Shown here: positions 15,752 through 25,596 of the stretch, in pieces
Layout of the letters: the number at the start of each line of letters is the position of its first letter
Position numbering within the stretch: position 1 is the first letter of the stretch
Source: Bacillota bacterium
GTDB taxonomy: Bacteria; Bacillota; Clostridia; Lachnospirales; Lachnospiraceae
Assembly (NCBI GenBank): GCA_023386815.1
Contig: JAEWIZ010000008.1
Location: 186,001 to 250,000, forward strand
Length of the DNA stretch: 64,000 bases
Direction of reading: 5' to 3'
Notes under the pieces: model-generated
Seen by the model: the letters and a program-made list of their open reading frames with translations, nothing else
Told to the model about the DNA's origin: nothing
Database searches by the model: none
Made by a program: the position numbers and the translations under genes

Positions 15752-17221
15752 ATGCAAAACAGTAAGGGCATAGTGGGAAAAATGAAAATATTATTGGTAC
15801 TCATCCTAATTCTCTCAGTGGTTTCCACTGGATGTAATAGCCCAACGCAAGGAGTGGCTGGAGTTAGAACGGAACTATTTGGAGGACAATCAAATGAATT
15901 TGGAGACGTAACTGCACCCACGGAATTTGATTGGAAGCAGTGCGATGGAACCATCCTCAATTTTATCTGTGAGGACAATATCAGTGCCAATATTTTATCG
16001 AAAGAGGTTGAGAACTTTACCAAAGTCACAGGAATTAAGATCAATATTAAGCGGATGGATTTCAATACCCTAGAAGAGAAGATCAATATGGAATTCATAT
16101 CAAAAACAGCCCAGTATGAACTTATTTATGTGGATCCATATAAGACTTTGAATCGTTTTTCTGAGGGGCTGGAGGATTTGAATCTCTATGAAAAGGATGA
16201 GACCTTGCCCCATATTGTGGGAGGGGTGGAGAGCTTTTCAAAAGAACAATTAGAGGTATGTTCTTATTTTGGAGATACGGTCAAGCTGGAGGCCATTCCT
16301 TTTGATTCTACAACAATGATACTTTTTTTTCGACAGGATATTTTTGACCAATATAAGGATCAGATGGAAAAAGCCCTGGGCTTTGATCCGAATCCTGACA
16401 ACGGAGATTTTACCTGGGATCAATTTATTGAAGTGTCAAAATGGCTGAATAAACATGGAAAAGATCCGGATAAGGTATATGGTAGCCTTACCATGTCTGC
16501 AAAACATAATTCGATTTATACAGCATTTTCAACGGTTTTGGGTGCCTATGGTGGTGATTATTTTACAAACAATAAGATTAAAAGTCTTGGTACAGACACC
16601 GGTGCTGAGCTCCAATCAAGAACGGAAGAATTCAATATCGCACTGAAAAAATTCAAAGAAATTGTTGCTCTAAATCCAAAGGAGAAAGAAGGATATACCT
16701 GGGATGAAGTAGCGACTCTATTTACAGAAGAAGATATCGCAATGATGATTAACTGGGATGAGAATGTGTCCGCAATAGAGAATTCTAAGATTGCAGGAAA
16801 GGTAGGATACAGTGTATTGCCTAAGGGGACAAGGCGTAGTTCAAATATCTACGGAGGTTCAGGAATCGGTATTAACAGCTATGCCAGCAGCAAAAAGAAG
16901 CTTGCTGCCTGGATGTTCATTGTCTGGGCAACCTCACCGCAGGTACAAATGAAATCCTTTATGGAAAAAGAGGGAGGAACACTTCCAACACGAACCGCTT
17001 TAATTGAGAAAATTGAGCAAGATTTTTCTAAAGAGATGCCTCAGGTTTCTGCCATGATAAAATCACAGAAAACAGAGTATGCCTACTACCGTCCAAAAAT
17101 GAAGAATGGTTACGAGTTCGAAAATATTATGATTACAAATTTATATAAAATGATACAAGAGGACAAACCTGTAAAAAGTATATCAATCAATATGAAAAGC
17201 CAGTGGAGTGAAGAACACTAA
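15752..17221 (+). CDS. Family-1 sugar-binding lipoprotein, probable sensor subunit of the adjacent YesM/YesN system
   Basis: A 489-residue extracytoplasmic solute-binding protein of the SBP_bac_1 (CUT1) group with a lipoprotein signal (cleavage before C28 in VVSTGC). After a linker the binding fold begins LNFICEDNISANILSKEVEN. Typical elements are NPDNGDFTWDQFIEVSKWLN and a C-terminal AAWMFIVWATSPQVQMKSFM. No permease or ATPase accompanies it; the sensor kinase starts nine bases after its stop codon. This arrangement resembles the known XylFII-LytS-YesN logic of clostridia, where a dedicated binding protein presents sugar to a LytS/YesM kinase. That sensing role is inference. A GGGAG ribosome site precedes the ATG. 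Confidence 0.85.
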   Translation: MQNSKGIVGKMKILLVLILILSVVSTGCNSPTQGVAGVRTELFGGQSNEFGDVTAPTEFDWKQCDGTILNFICEDNISANILSKEVENFTKVTGIKINIKRMDFNTLEEKINMEFISKTAQYELIYVDPYKTLNRFSEGLEDLNLYEKDETLPHIVGGVESFSKEQLEVCSYFGDTVKLEAIPFDSTTMILFFRQDIFDQYKDQMEKALGFDPNPDNGDFTWDQFIEVSKWLNKHGKDPDKVYGSLTMSAKHNSIYTAFSTVLGAYGGDYFTNNKIKSLGTDTGAELQSRTEEFNIALKKFKEIVALNPKEKEGYTWDEVATLFTEEDIAMMINWDENVSAIENSKIAGKVGYSVLPKGTRRSSNIYGGSGIGINSYASSKKKLAAWMFIVWATSPQVQMKSFMEKEGGTLPTRTALIEKIEQDFSKEMPQVSAMIKSQKTEYAYYRPKMKNGYEFENIMITNLYKMIQEDKPVKSISINMKSQWSEEH

Positions 17222-17230
17222 GGGATCTGG

Positions 17231-18976
17231 ATGGAGAAGATGAAAGGTATGAAGGAAAAGCATAGTTTTAGAAGACAGTTTATCAAAGGGTCCTCCTTTC
17301 TGATTATGGTGTTTTTAGTGATATTCATAGCCATGATTCAGAATTTCAGACATACCCTGCATAAGCAGTATGGAGAATCAGAAAAGCAATCAGTTGAGGT
17401 GATCGGAAATAATATTGATTATATCCTAAACTCTGTAGAGAACCTATCAAACTCGATCATATCCAATCAGGAGCTGATTGATAGTATTAAACTGGGAGAA
17501 AAGAATAGACTGAAGGACAAATTATATAGCTTTTATATCTCCAGTAATGATATCGAAGGGATTTATGTCATTACTCCCAGTGGATATCAACAGGTCGGTG
17601 CGGAGCTTAAGGATGGAGTGAAAAGCTTTCCCCGCTTTGAATTAGGTGATACCTCCGGTGAAATTGTCTGGTTTCCTACCACGGAAAAGAATGTGAAGAT
17701 TCTCTCTGGAAGCATGAAAAAGCGATATTTTTCCATGGGTAGAAAAATTATTGATGTATATTCCTTAAAGGAGTTAGGGTATATCAACATAGAGCTGGAT
17801 GAAAGTGTATTGGCAGGTGCCTTTAGCGGATTGCAGGAAGAAAATAGTAAGATGCTGATTTGTGATACCTCCGGTAATATGATCGCCAGCTCCGATGATG
17901 ATTTTACCTCCATGAATAGTAGTAATACCAGTTATTTTGATACCATGATTTCTGACAGTAACCCAAACTACATCAGCTATAATGAAGGTGGAAAAAAATA
18001 TGTTGCCATCTATTCATCCTTTAATTATGGCAAATGGTATATTGTAAAAACCGTTCCGGAGGCAGTGTTATATAAGGATTTGAACCGATTGCTCCTTTAT
18101 ACCATCTTGGGTGCAATCATCTCCCTGCTTCTTATGTTAAATGTAGCGTTTATCTACTCCAGAAAGATCACGAAACCGATTGAGGTTATGATGCATCAGA
18201 TGAAGAAGGTGGAAGCAGGTAATCTGGATGTGAGAGTGGAATGTAATGTATATAATGAGCTGGATGATTTAAGTGACAGCTTTAATCAGATGGTAAACCA
18301 GATTAAAATGCTGATGGATGACATTGTGTCGGTGGAACATAATAAAAATGAATTGGAGCTCGAGGTTTTACATGCTCAGATTAATCCTCATTTTTTATAT
18401 AATACCCTAAATACTATCCGGTGGATGGCTAAGATCAAGGGGGAGGACAGTATCGCAGAAGCCCTGGTTGCTCTGGTGAAATTATTAAGAGTCAGCATCA
18501 GTTTTGGAAATAACATGATATTGCTGCAGGACGAGATAGCCTATATTGAGAACTATTTGTTAATACAAAAGCTGCGGTTTAATCAATTGTTTGAAATTCA
18601 GTATGACATTAAGGAGGAACATAAGAACCTGTATATTCCTAAGCTTATTTTGCAGCCCATTGTGGAAAACTCGTTGATTTATTGTATTGATGAAGCTGAA
18701 AAACGAGAGGAACCTATTCTGATTCAAATCTATACCCAGGAGAAGGATGACCATATTGAAATAGTGGTGAAGGATAACGGTGGGGGTATTGAAAAGGAGA
18801 TACTGGATAATATTTTCAAGCAGGAGCAGAACATCAACCGTTTTAGCAAAGTTGGACTGAACAATGTAAATCAAAGATTAAAGCTATATCTTGGTGAAGC
18901 ATACGGCTTGCAGATTGTTTCTTCTGTGGGGGAAGGGACAACTGTCATAATAAGCGTACCGAATAAAGCTTCGTAG
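17231..18976 (+). CDS. YesM/LytS-type sensor histidine kinase
   Basis: A 581-residue membrane kinase. The first membrane helix (about residues 18-36, FLIMVFLVIFIAMI) and a second (about 286-305) enclose an extracellular domain of about 250 residues, followed by a HAMP linker (YSRKITKPIEVMM). The His_kinase domain contains INPHFLYNTLNTIRWMA, whose histidine is the phosphorylation site typical of YesM/LytS kinases. The HATPase domain shows VENSLIYC, VVKDNGGGIEKE and VGLNNVNQRLKLYLG. The gene is tightly packed between a sugar-binding protein and a YesN-type regulator. It presumably reads sugar-loaded binding protein and phosphorylates the regulator. The ribosome site (AGGGAT) is weak, consistent with translational coupling. 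Confidence 0.92.
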   Translation: MEKMKGMKEKHSFRRQFIKGSSFLIMVFLVIFIAMIQNFRHTLHKQYGESEKQSVEVIGNNIDYILNSVENLSNSIISNQELIDSIKLGEKNRLKDKLYSFYISSNDIEGIYVITPSGYQQVGAELKDGVKSFPRFELGDTSGEIVWFPTTEKNVKILSGSMKKRYFSMGRKIIDVYSLKELGYINIELDESVLAGAFSGLQEENSKMLICDTSGNMIASSDDDFTSMNSSNTSYFDTMISDSNPNYISYNEGGKKYVAIYSSFNYGKWYIVKTVPEAVLYKDLNRLLLYTILGAIISLLLMLNVAFIYSRKITKPIEVMMHQMKKVEAGNLDVRVECNVYNELDDLSDSFNQMVNQIKMLMDDIVSVEHNKNELELEVLHAQINPHFLYNTLNTIRWMAKIKGEDSIAEALVALVKLLRVSISFGNNMILLQDEIAYIENYLLIQKLRFNQLFEIQYDIKEEHKNLYIPKLILQPIVENSLIYCIDEAEKREEPILIQIYTQEKDDHIEIVVKDNGGGIEKEILDNIFKQEQNINRFSKVGLNNVNQRLKLYLGEAYGLQIVSSVGEGTTVIISVPNKAS

Positions 18977-18987
18977 AGGAGAAGTGT

Positions 18988-20565
18988 ATGTATAAAATTA
19001 TGATTGTAGATGACGAAATGTTGGTTCGTATTGGGGTCAAGGCATTAATTAACTGGCAGGAGCTGGGCTTTGAAATTGTAGGTGAAGCCAGTAACGGGCA
19101 GACTGCCTATGAAAAATATGTGGCCTTGAAGCCGGATTTGGTGATTACGGATATCAAGATGCCTAAGCAGGATGGCATATGGCTGACGAAAAAAATCAAG
19201 GAATATAATCCGGACACGGAGATTATATTCTTGACCTGCTATGATGATTTTGCTTATGCGAAGGAGGCCATAAAATTAAGAGTTTCTGATTACATTTTGA
19301 AAGCTGAAATGGAAGAGGAGGAGCTTAAGAAGATTTTATTGGAGAAGAAGAAAAAGTTGGATGCGATCAGCGGGCAAAAGTCCGAGAGTAAAAATGACAA
19401 CCTATTGATGAAAAAGCAGCAGGAGCATCTCCTTGGACTTTTACTCAGCAGTAACCGCAGTAATGAGTTGGTTCGTGAAGAATTCATAAAAGCTCAGCTG
19501 GAATGGAATACCGGAATGTATTGCTTCATTCAGTTTGATTTTAGATCATCGCTTAAAAATGATAAGAATGCCGATTATCAAATTGCGAACATTATATCCG
19601 CTTGTCTGGAGTTGATCGTTAATAAGTTTCAGGATGAAGAGGTGGAGGTGTTCTCTAAGCAATTTGGGAAGTCCATTACCTGTTTCTTAATGGCCAATAA
19701 TTTAAATGAACTAAAAATACAGAAATGCGTTGATTATTTGAGAAGCTCCTTTCGACAATATTTTAATATCAGCTATAAGAGTGTAAACTCGCCGATTACC
19801 TCAACGATAGAGGAGGCCAGAGAATATTTAAGTTGGATTTTTGCCGCTTCTGATTATCTCTTTTATATTAGTGAGGGAGAGCATCTGACCAAGGAAACTA
19901 TGAAGCAAGCAGAGGGATCCTTCATATATGACGGGGCAATGGTAAAGGAGTTTAGTCAACATATCGAGGAAGGGGATCTGGATGCAATCCTCAAGAAAAT
20001 AGATAAGCTGGAACGTCTGCTGGACCTGCAAAGAAGTAACTCCCTGGAAGTGAAGCTGGAATTGTCCCATATGGTAAATGATATCTTTAAACGCTTTGAT
20101 AGCTGTTTTCAGGAGGATAAGGATGTGTTTGCCTTCCAAAAACGAATTATTAATTCGGAGGAGCTTACAGAGGCAATTGAGATCATTAAAGATTTTCTAA
20201 AGAACATTATTGCGGAAAACTCCGTGGGTCGGGCAGATAATGCGGAAATACTGATTAAAAAGGCGGTTCAGTATATCAACGATCATTGCGATAAAAAGAT
20301 TTCCCTAGAGGACATATCGGGATATGTAGGAATATCCAAATACTATTTTTCCGTTTTATTTAAAAAGGAAAAGGATATTACATTCTCCTCTTATTTAAAT
20401 TCTGTGCGAATTGACAAAGCGAAGCAGCTGCTGAAGAATCCACAGACAACGATCAATGATGTGGTAGATGAGGTCGGCTTTAATGACGCCCAATATTTTA
20501 GCAAGACCTTTAAAAAATATGTGGGTATGACAGTTACAGAATACCGTGGTAAGTATGAGAAATAA
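18988..20565 (+). CDS. YesN-type response regulator with AraC DNA-binding domain
   Basis: A 525-residue transcription factor. The N-terminal receiver domain has D8/D9 in MIVDDE, phospho-acceptor D55 in DLVITDIKMPKQDGI and a conserved K in YILKAEM. A helical linker of about 280 residues follows. The C-terminus is an AraC-type double helix-turn-helix (ISLEDISGYVGISKYYFSVL and a second helix pair ending in VGFNDAQYFSKTFKKYVGMT). It forms a one-to-one pair with the preceding YesM kinase. Likely targets are the pentose/polyol transport genes upstream and its own operon, but this is unproven. It starts 11 bases after the kinase with a GAGGAG ribosome site and ends at a strong hairpin. Confidence 0.92.
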   Translation: MYKIMIVDDEMLVRIGVKALINWQELGFEIVGEASNGQTAYEKYVALKPDLVITDIKMPKQDGIWLTKKIKEYNPDTEIIFLTCYDDFAYAKEAIKLRVSDYILKAEMEEEELKKILLEKKKKLDAISGQKSESKNDNLLMKKQQEHLLGLLLSSNRSNELVREEFIKAQLEWNTGMYCFIQFDFRSSLKNDKNADYQIANIISACLELIVNKFQDEEVEVFSKQFGKSITCFLMANNLNELKIQKCVDYLRSSFRQYFNISYKSVNSPITSTIEEAREYLSWIFAASDYLFYISEGEHLTKETMKQAEGSFIYDGAMVKEFSQHIEEGDLDAILKKIDKLERLLDLQRSNSLEVKLELSHMVNDIFKRFDSCFQEDKDVFAFQKRIINSEELTEAIEIIKDFLKNIIAENSVGRADNAEILIKKAVQYINDHCDKKISLEDISGYVGISKYYFSVLFKKEKDITFSSYLNSVRIDKAKQLLKNPQTTINDVVDEVGFNDAQYFSKTFKKYVGMTVTEYRGKYEK

Positions 20566-20607
20566 AGATTAATAAAGTCATAGAATATTATATGTTTTAT
20601 ATCAAAG

Positions 20608-20656
20608 AAAACGCTCCTGATAACCGGCTGAACAGCCGTTGCCAGGAGCGTCTTTC
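20608..20656. terminator. Terminator between the YesN gene and the isomerase gene
   Basis: Nested inverted repeat ACGCTCCTG / CAGGAGCGT enclosing CGGCTG / CAGCCG, with an A-rich left flank and TCTTTCT on the right. It lies between convergent genes and may act in both directions. Confidence 0.75.
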
Positions 20657-20764
20657 TCATAAGAGACAGCGATATAATTCTATTAAAAATAATAAAAAGT
20701 AGCTTTCATAAAAAATTGATGACTATGAAACCGTTGATTTTGCTTTGCGATCTTAGGTACATTG

Positions 20765-22246
20765 TTATCTTGAGAAAGGATTTTCTGTCTTATATAGCAT
20801 TCCCTTTGGCTGATTAAATCCGATGTCAGTTACACCAAGATAACGGAATAAGCTAAATAACGACTTTCCGAAATGACCAAAGGCTACTGCACCATGATGA
20901 GGATAATTCTTCTCAATTAATACATGGCGATAGAAACGTCCCATTTCAGAAATTGCGAATACACCGATGGAACCAAAGGAACGAGTTGCAACGGGGAGAA
21001 CCTCACCCTCTGCAACATAGGCTTTCAACTGTGCATCTGCTGTGCTCTGCAGGCGGAAGAAGGTTATCTCACCGGGAATAATATCACCCTCTAAGGTACC
21101 GCGGGTAATATTGGGCTCTTGATTAGGTTCTAGGGCTCTTGCCATGATCTTCTGATATTTCATGGAGGAGCTGCTCAACTTACAGACTGCTGTATTACCG
21201 CAGTGGAAGCCCATGAAGGTGTCCTTTAATGTATAGTCAAACTTGCCCTTGATTTCGGATTCATACATATCTGAGGGAACCGTATTGTTGATGTCAAGAA
21301 GGGTAACTGTATCTTCGCTGATACAGGTTCCGATGTACTCACTGAGAGCGCCATAGATATCTACCTCACAGGATACTGGAATACCCTTAGCAGCTAAACG
21401 GCCGTTCACATAACAGGGTACAAAGCCAAACTGTGTCTGGAACGCTGGCCAGCATTTGTTCGCAAAGGTGACAAATTCACGGGAGCCTTTATGAGCCTCT
21501 GCCCAATCCAGTAAGGTAAGCTCATACTGAGCAAGCTTAGGAAGAATACCGGGCATCTTATTACCTTCACCCAACTCCTCCTCCATATCCTTGATTACCT
21601 CGGGGATACGAGGGTCATTTGCATGGGCATTAAAGGATGCAAATAAATCAAGCTCAGAGTTCTCTTCAATTTCAACTCCTAACTGATAGAGCTGTTTGAT
21701 TGGTGCGTTACAGGCAAGGAAATCCTGAGGACGAGGGCCAAAGGAGATAATCTTTAAATTATTTAGGGCGATAACAGTTCTTGCAAGCGGAAGGAATTCT
21801 TCGATCATCTCGGCTACCTCTTCGGCAGTTCCAACCGGATATTCGGGGATATAAGCCTTGATTTCACGCAGCTTAAGATTGTAGCTTGCATTGAGCATTC
21901 CACAATATGCATCGCCTCTTCCATCCATCAGATCATCACCGCTTTCTTCAGCAGCAGCGGCAAACATGGTCGGACCATCAAATAATTTCGCAAGCAAGGT
22001 TTCAGAAGTCTCTGGACCAAAGTTTCCCAGGTATACAACAAGAGCATTACATCCGGCTTCCTTTACCTCCTGTAGAGCCTTGGTCATATGTAACTCGTTT
22101 TCCACTGTTATGGAACATTCATAAATCTCACCATTTTTTTTCTGATAAGCTTCTACAACAGCCTTTCTTCTTCTCATGGACAGTTCCATTGGAAAACAGT
22201 CACGGCTTACGGCAATAATGCCGAGCTTTACTTTTGGCATGTTCAT
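20765..22246 (-). CDS. L-fucose/L-arabinose isomerase family protein
   Basis: A 493-residue protein resembling the shorter bacterial relatives of L-fucose isomerase, Mn-dependent aldose-ketose isomerases. Visible landmarks are the N-terminal VKLGIIAVSRDCFPMELSMRR, a central RTVIALNNLKIISFGPRPQ, CEVDIYGALSEYIGT, and the C-terminal GAVAFGHFGKSLFSLFRYLG. The metal-binding Glu and Asp are probably in CEVDIYG and LLDINN. The start at 22246 is chosen because AGGAGG lies eight bases upstream; the frame extends 24 codons further without another ribosome site. The gene sits at the end of the pentose/polyol locus on the opposite strand. The substrate (a deoxyhexose, D-arabinose or other pentose) cannot be decided. 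Confidence 0.8.
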   Translation of the reverse strand: MNMPKVKLGIIAVSRDCFPMELSMRRRKAVVEAYQKKNGEIYECSITVENELHMTKALQEVKEAGCNALVVYLGNFGPETSETLLAKLFDGPTMFAAAAEESGDDLMDGRGDAYCGMLNASYNLKLREIKAYIPEYPVGTAEEVAEMIEEFLPLARTVIALNNLKIISFGPRPQDFLACNAPIKQLYQLGVEIEENSELDLFASFNAHANDPRIPEVIKDMEEELGEGNKMPGILPKLAQYELTLLDWAEAHKGSREFVTFANKCWPAFQTQFGFVPCYVNGRLAAKGIPVSCEVDIYGALSEYIGTCISEDTVTLLDINNTVPSDMYESEIKGKFDYTLKDTFMGFHCGNTAVCKLSSSSMKYQKIMARALEPNQEPNITRGTLEGDIIPGEITFFRLQSTADAQLKAYVAEGEVLPVATRSFGSIGVFAISEMGRFYRHVLIEKNYPHHGAVAFGHFGKSLFSLFRYLGVTDIGFNQPKGMLYKTENPFSR

Positions 22247-22460
22247 TTTTATATCCTCCTGAATTTTTTGATGACATAGTTTAATAAATATACTAATATT
22301 ATATAGCCTTATAATCATACAGTCAAATAACTTTGTCGATTATATTTAACTTTCTTTAGGAAATAGGTTAGAGGCACGGATTATGTTGATAAATAGGAGC
22401 AGTAACAATTTGTATCAAACCAAATAATATTATATTATCCGTGGATTTATCAAAAACAAA

Positions 22461-22489
22461 TTGAAAGTAAATATTTTCAGTGATAGAAT
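22461..22489 (+). promoter_or_regulatory. Promoter of the glucan phosphorylase gene
   Basis: TTGAAA (22461-22466), 17 bp, TAGAAT (22484-22489), about 115 bp before the start codon. The rest of the 357-bp gap shared with the divergent isomerase gene is AT-rich and holds no other feature I can support. Confidence 0.55.
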
Positions 22490-22603
22490 ATTTCTAAAAT
22501 CATTTTTATTCGACAATTTATCTGGAACTTCATAAGATAGGAAAGAACCCTAATAGCACATAAACTTATACCTTATTATTTGATAGGTCAGGAGGGATTC
22601 GAT

Positions 22604-25054
22604 TTGGAAATAAAGAGAGAAGAATTTAAGGAAAATGTAATTAATTATGCCAAGGTATTGTACCGGAAGTCAATTGAAGAAGTAACGCCGCAGCAAGCCT
22701 TTCAGACGGTTGCATTTGCCCTCAAGGATATTATAGTGGATCAGTGGATGGCAACGCATCAGGAATTTGAAAAGCAGGATGTGAAGACGGTTTATTATCT
22801 GTCCATGGAATTTTTGATGGGTAGAGCACTTGGTAATATCGTAATTAACCTTTGTTCCAATGAAGTAGTAAAAGAAGTGCTTGAAGAACTTGGTTTGAAT
22901 TTGAACGCAATTGAGGATCAAGAGCCGGATGCAGCTTTAGGTAATGGAGGGTTAGGACGACTGGCGGCTTGTTTTCTGGATTCCCTTTCCACACTGGGAT
23001 ATCCGGCGTATGGCTGCGGAATACGATATAAATATGGCATGTTTAAACAGAGCATCGAGAATGGTTTTCAGGTAGAACGTCCCGATGACTGGTTAAAGGA
23101 GGGGAATCCCTTTGAGATTAAGAGGTCGGAATATGCTGTAGAAGTAAAATTTGGTGGCTATGTAACCGTCTATAGAAATGAGAAGGGAAGAGAGTGTTTT
23201 CGCCAGGAAAACTATCAGTCCGTTCTTGCCATACCCTATGATTTACCTATCGTAGGTTATGGAAACGGAGTAGTGAATACACTTCGAATCTGGGATGCAG
23301 AGGCTGTTAATACCTTTAACTTAGAGTCCTTTGACAAGGGGGATTACCAAAAGGCGGTAGAACAGCAGAATTTAGCCAGAACCATCTGTGAGGTGCTTTA
23401 TCCCAATGACAATCATTATGCAGGAAAGGAACTGCGTCTTAAGCAGCAGTATTTCTTTGTATCCGCAAGTATTCAGAGAGCGGTAGCAAAGTACATGGAG
23501 TCCCATGGCGACATACATTTTCTTTATGAAAAAGTCTGCTTTCAGATGAACGACACTCATCCAACGGTAACAGTAGCAGAGTTGATGCGCATTTTACTGG
23601 ATGATTTTGGTCTGACCTGGGAGGAAGCCTGGGAAATCACCAATAAGACCTGTGCCTATACCAACCATACGATTATGTCAGAGGCTCTGGAAAAATGGCC
23701 CTTGGAGCTATTTAAAGGATTGCTTCCAAGAATTTTTCAAATTGTAGAAGAGATTAATCGGCGGTTTGTTGAAGAGATTATGACAAAGTACCCGGGAGAT
23801 CCTAAGAAGGTCGAGAAGATGGCCATTATCTATGATGGTCAGGTAAAAATGGCTCATTTAGCTATAGCAGCTAGCTTTTCCGTGAATGGTGTGGCAAGGC
23901 TTCATACACAGATACTCATGCATCAGGAGTTAAAGGATTTTTATGAAATGATGCCGGAGAAATTTAATAATAAAACCAATGGAATTACGCAGCGAAGATT
24001 CCTGCTTCATGGGAACCCTCTCTTGGCTTCCTGGATAACGGATAAGATAGGAAGTGAATGGATAACAAATCTTCCTGGTATCAAGAAGCTTGCTTCTTAT
24101 GCAGAGGATGAAACATATCTAAAGGAATTCCTTAAGATCAAGTATCAGAACAAGGTAAGACTTGCAGCATATATTAAGGAACATAACCAGGTTGAGGTGG
24201 ATCCTAATTCTATTTTTGATGTTCAGGTGAAGCGACTTCATGAGTATAAGCGCCAGCTTTTAAATATTCTTCATATCATGCATTTATACAATAGACTTAA
24301 GAGCAAGCCGGAACTGGAGATAATCCCAAGAACCTTTATCTTTGGCGCGAAAGCTTCCGCTGGTTATCAAAGAGCTAAATTAATCATTAAGCTGATTAAT
24401 AATGTAGCCCAGGTGATCAATAACGATGCTGAAATTAAGAATAAAATCAAAGTGGTATTTATTGAAAATTATCGCGTTTCCAATGCGGAACTGATCTTTG
24501 CTGCCGCAGATGTGTCAGAACAGATTTCTACAGCTAGTAAGGAAGCTTCAGGAACCGGGAACATGAAGTTTATGCTAAATGGTGCACTCACTCTTGGAAC
24601 TATGGATGGTGCTAATGTTGAGATTGTTGAGGAGGTAGGAAAGGAGAACGCTTTCATCTTCGGCCTCAGCTCCGATGAGGTAATTGCCTATGAGAATAAC
24701 GGCCAATATAATCCTTGGGATATCTATCAGAATGACTATGAGATACGAACAGTATTAGAGCAGTTGGTAAATGGATTTTATTCACCCCAGGAGCCGGAAT
24801 TATTCCGTGAGATCTATAATTCTCTGTTGGAAAGAAGAGGTGGAGGAAGGGCTGACCAGTATTTTATTTTGAAGGATTTTAGAGCCTATGAGGAGGCACA
24901 GAAAAGGGTTGAAGCAGCTTACCTTGATAGATCAAGATGGGCGAGAGCTTCCCTGCTAAATGTTGCTCACTGTGGAAAATTCTCTTCTGATCGTACCATT
25001 GAAGAATATGTGAGGGATATCTGGCATCTGGATAAGATTAATAGGATGAGCTAG
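22604..25054 (+). CDS. glgP: Glycogen/maltodextrin phosphorylase (GT35)
   Basis: Releases glucose 1-phosphate from the non-reducing ends of alpha-1,4-glucans, using pyridoxal phosphate. The 816-residue length is typical of bacterial enzymes. Clear landmarks are the N-terminal VYYLSMEFLMGRALGNIVIN, DAALGNGGLGRLAACFLDS, QMNDTHPTVTVAELMRIL, VQVKRLHEYKRQLLN and the PLP site EASGTGNMKFMLNGALTLGT with Schiff-base lysine K655. I start it at the TTG at 22604 because AGGAGG is eight bases upstream; an earlier in-frame TTG at 22580 has no ribosome site. The gene is alone, with no starch synthase or maltose transporter near, so mobilisation of stored glycogen is a reasonable role. Confidence 0.95.
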   Translation: MEIKREEFKENVINYAKVLYRKSIEEVTPQQAFQTVAFALKDIIVDQWMATHQEFEKQDVKTVYYLSMEFLMGRALGNIVINLCSNEVVKEVLEELGLNLNAIEDQEPDAALGNGGLGRLAACFLDSLSTLGYPAYGCGIRYKYGMFKQSIENGFQVERPDDWLKEGNPFEIKRSEYAVEVKFGGYVTVYRNEKGRECFRQENYQSVLAIPYDLPIVGYGNGVVNTLRIWDAEAVNTFNLESFDKGDYQKAVEQQNLARTICEVLYPNDNHYAGKELRLKQQYFFVSASIQRAVAKYMESHGDIHFLYEKVCFQMNDTHPTVTVAELMRILLDDFGLTWEEAWEITNKTCAYTNHTIMSEALEKWPLELFKGLLPRIFQIVEEINRRFVEEIMTKYPGDPKKVEKMAIIYDGQVKMAHLAIAASFSVNGVARLHTQILMHQELKDFYEMMPEKFNNKTNGITQRRFLLHGNPLLASWITDKIGSEWITNLPGIKKLASYAEDETYLKEFLKIKYQNKVRLAAYIKEHNQVEVDPNSIFDVQVKRLHEYKRQLLNILHIMHLYNRLKSKPELEIIPRTFIFGAKASAGYQRAKLIIKLINNVAQVINNDAEIKNKIKVVFIENYRVSNAELIFAAADVSEQISTASKEASGTGNMKFMLNGALTLGTMDGANVEIVEEVGKENAFIFGLSSDEVIAYENNGQYNPWDIYQNDYEIRTVLEQLVNGFYSPQEPELFREIYNSLLERRGGGRADQYFILKDFRAYEEAQKRVEAAYLDRSRWARASLLNVAHCGKFSSDRTIEEYVRDIWHLDKINRMS

Positions 25055-25220
25055 AAATGATCGTACAAAAATGGTATTATAATAATTGGAAGATATATTC
25101 TAGAAGCTATGCAGGAATATTTTAAGGATTCATTTGAAGTTGAATTTGTGCTTCTAAACATTTTTAAATAAAATTCTTCGAATTATGATAAAGGGGAAAA
25201 CAGAGGGGGATTAAGAACAA

Positions 25221-25547
25221 TTGGATAAGAAGCATACTCACACTCATAAGAATAAAGATGGAACAGAAGTAACACATAGCCACCATAGCCATCAAAACAC
25301 GAAAGCAGTACTTGCCCGGTTATCCCGTGCCAGTGGTCACCTAAACTCCGTAAAACGTATGGTAGAGGAGGGAAAGGACTGCAGTGAGGTACTGATCCAA
25401 TTATCAGCTGTAATTGCTGCACTGAATAATACGGGCAAGGTGATATTGAAGGATCATTTGGAGCACTGTATTGTGGATGCTGTAGAATCAGGTGATAGTA
25501 AAGCTATTGAGAATCTGAATAAAGCGATCGACAGTTTTATGAAATAG
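25221..25547 (+). CDS. CsoR/RcnR-family metal-sensing repressor with His-rich N-terminus
   Basis: A 108-residue all-helical DNA-binding metal sensor (DUF156 family). After an N-terminal tail rich in histidine (THTHK, SHHSH) the fold begins VLARLSRASGHLNSVKRM. The first-sphere residues are C54, H79 and C83, in KDCSEVL and DHLEHC. Their spacing matches the C-H-C triad of copper-sensing CsoR (C36/H61/C65) rather than the C-H-H set of the Ni/Co sensor RcnR. Yet the next genes encode a Co/Ni importer, so its metal is an open question. It starts with TTG after a GGGGG-type ribosome site. It most likely represses itself and possibly the transporter operon. Confidence 0.88.
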   Translation: MDKKHTHTHKNKDGTEVTHSHHSHQNTKAVLARLSRASGHLNSVKRMVEEGKDCSEVLIQLSAVIAALNNTGKVILKDHLEHCIVDAVESGDSKAIENLNKAIDSFMK

Positions 25548-25596
25548 AACAAAAAGAAAAAGGAATATAAAAAGTCCCTGGAAATGATAATGTTTA

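Noticed and set aside
15616..16098. 160-codon minus-strand frame over the sensor-operon promoter and binding-protein gene
   Set aside because: It is antisense to a well-supported coding region and has no ribosome site or recognisable domain.
22247..22318. 24-codon N-terminal extension of the fucose-isomerase-like gene
   Set aside because: The AGGAGG at the proper distance from 22246 fixes the start; the extension is AT-rich leader sequence.
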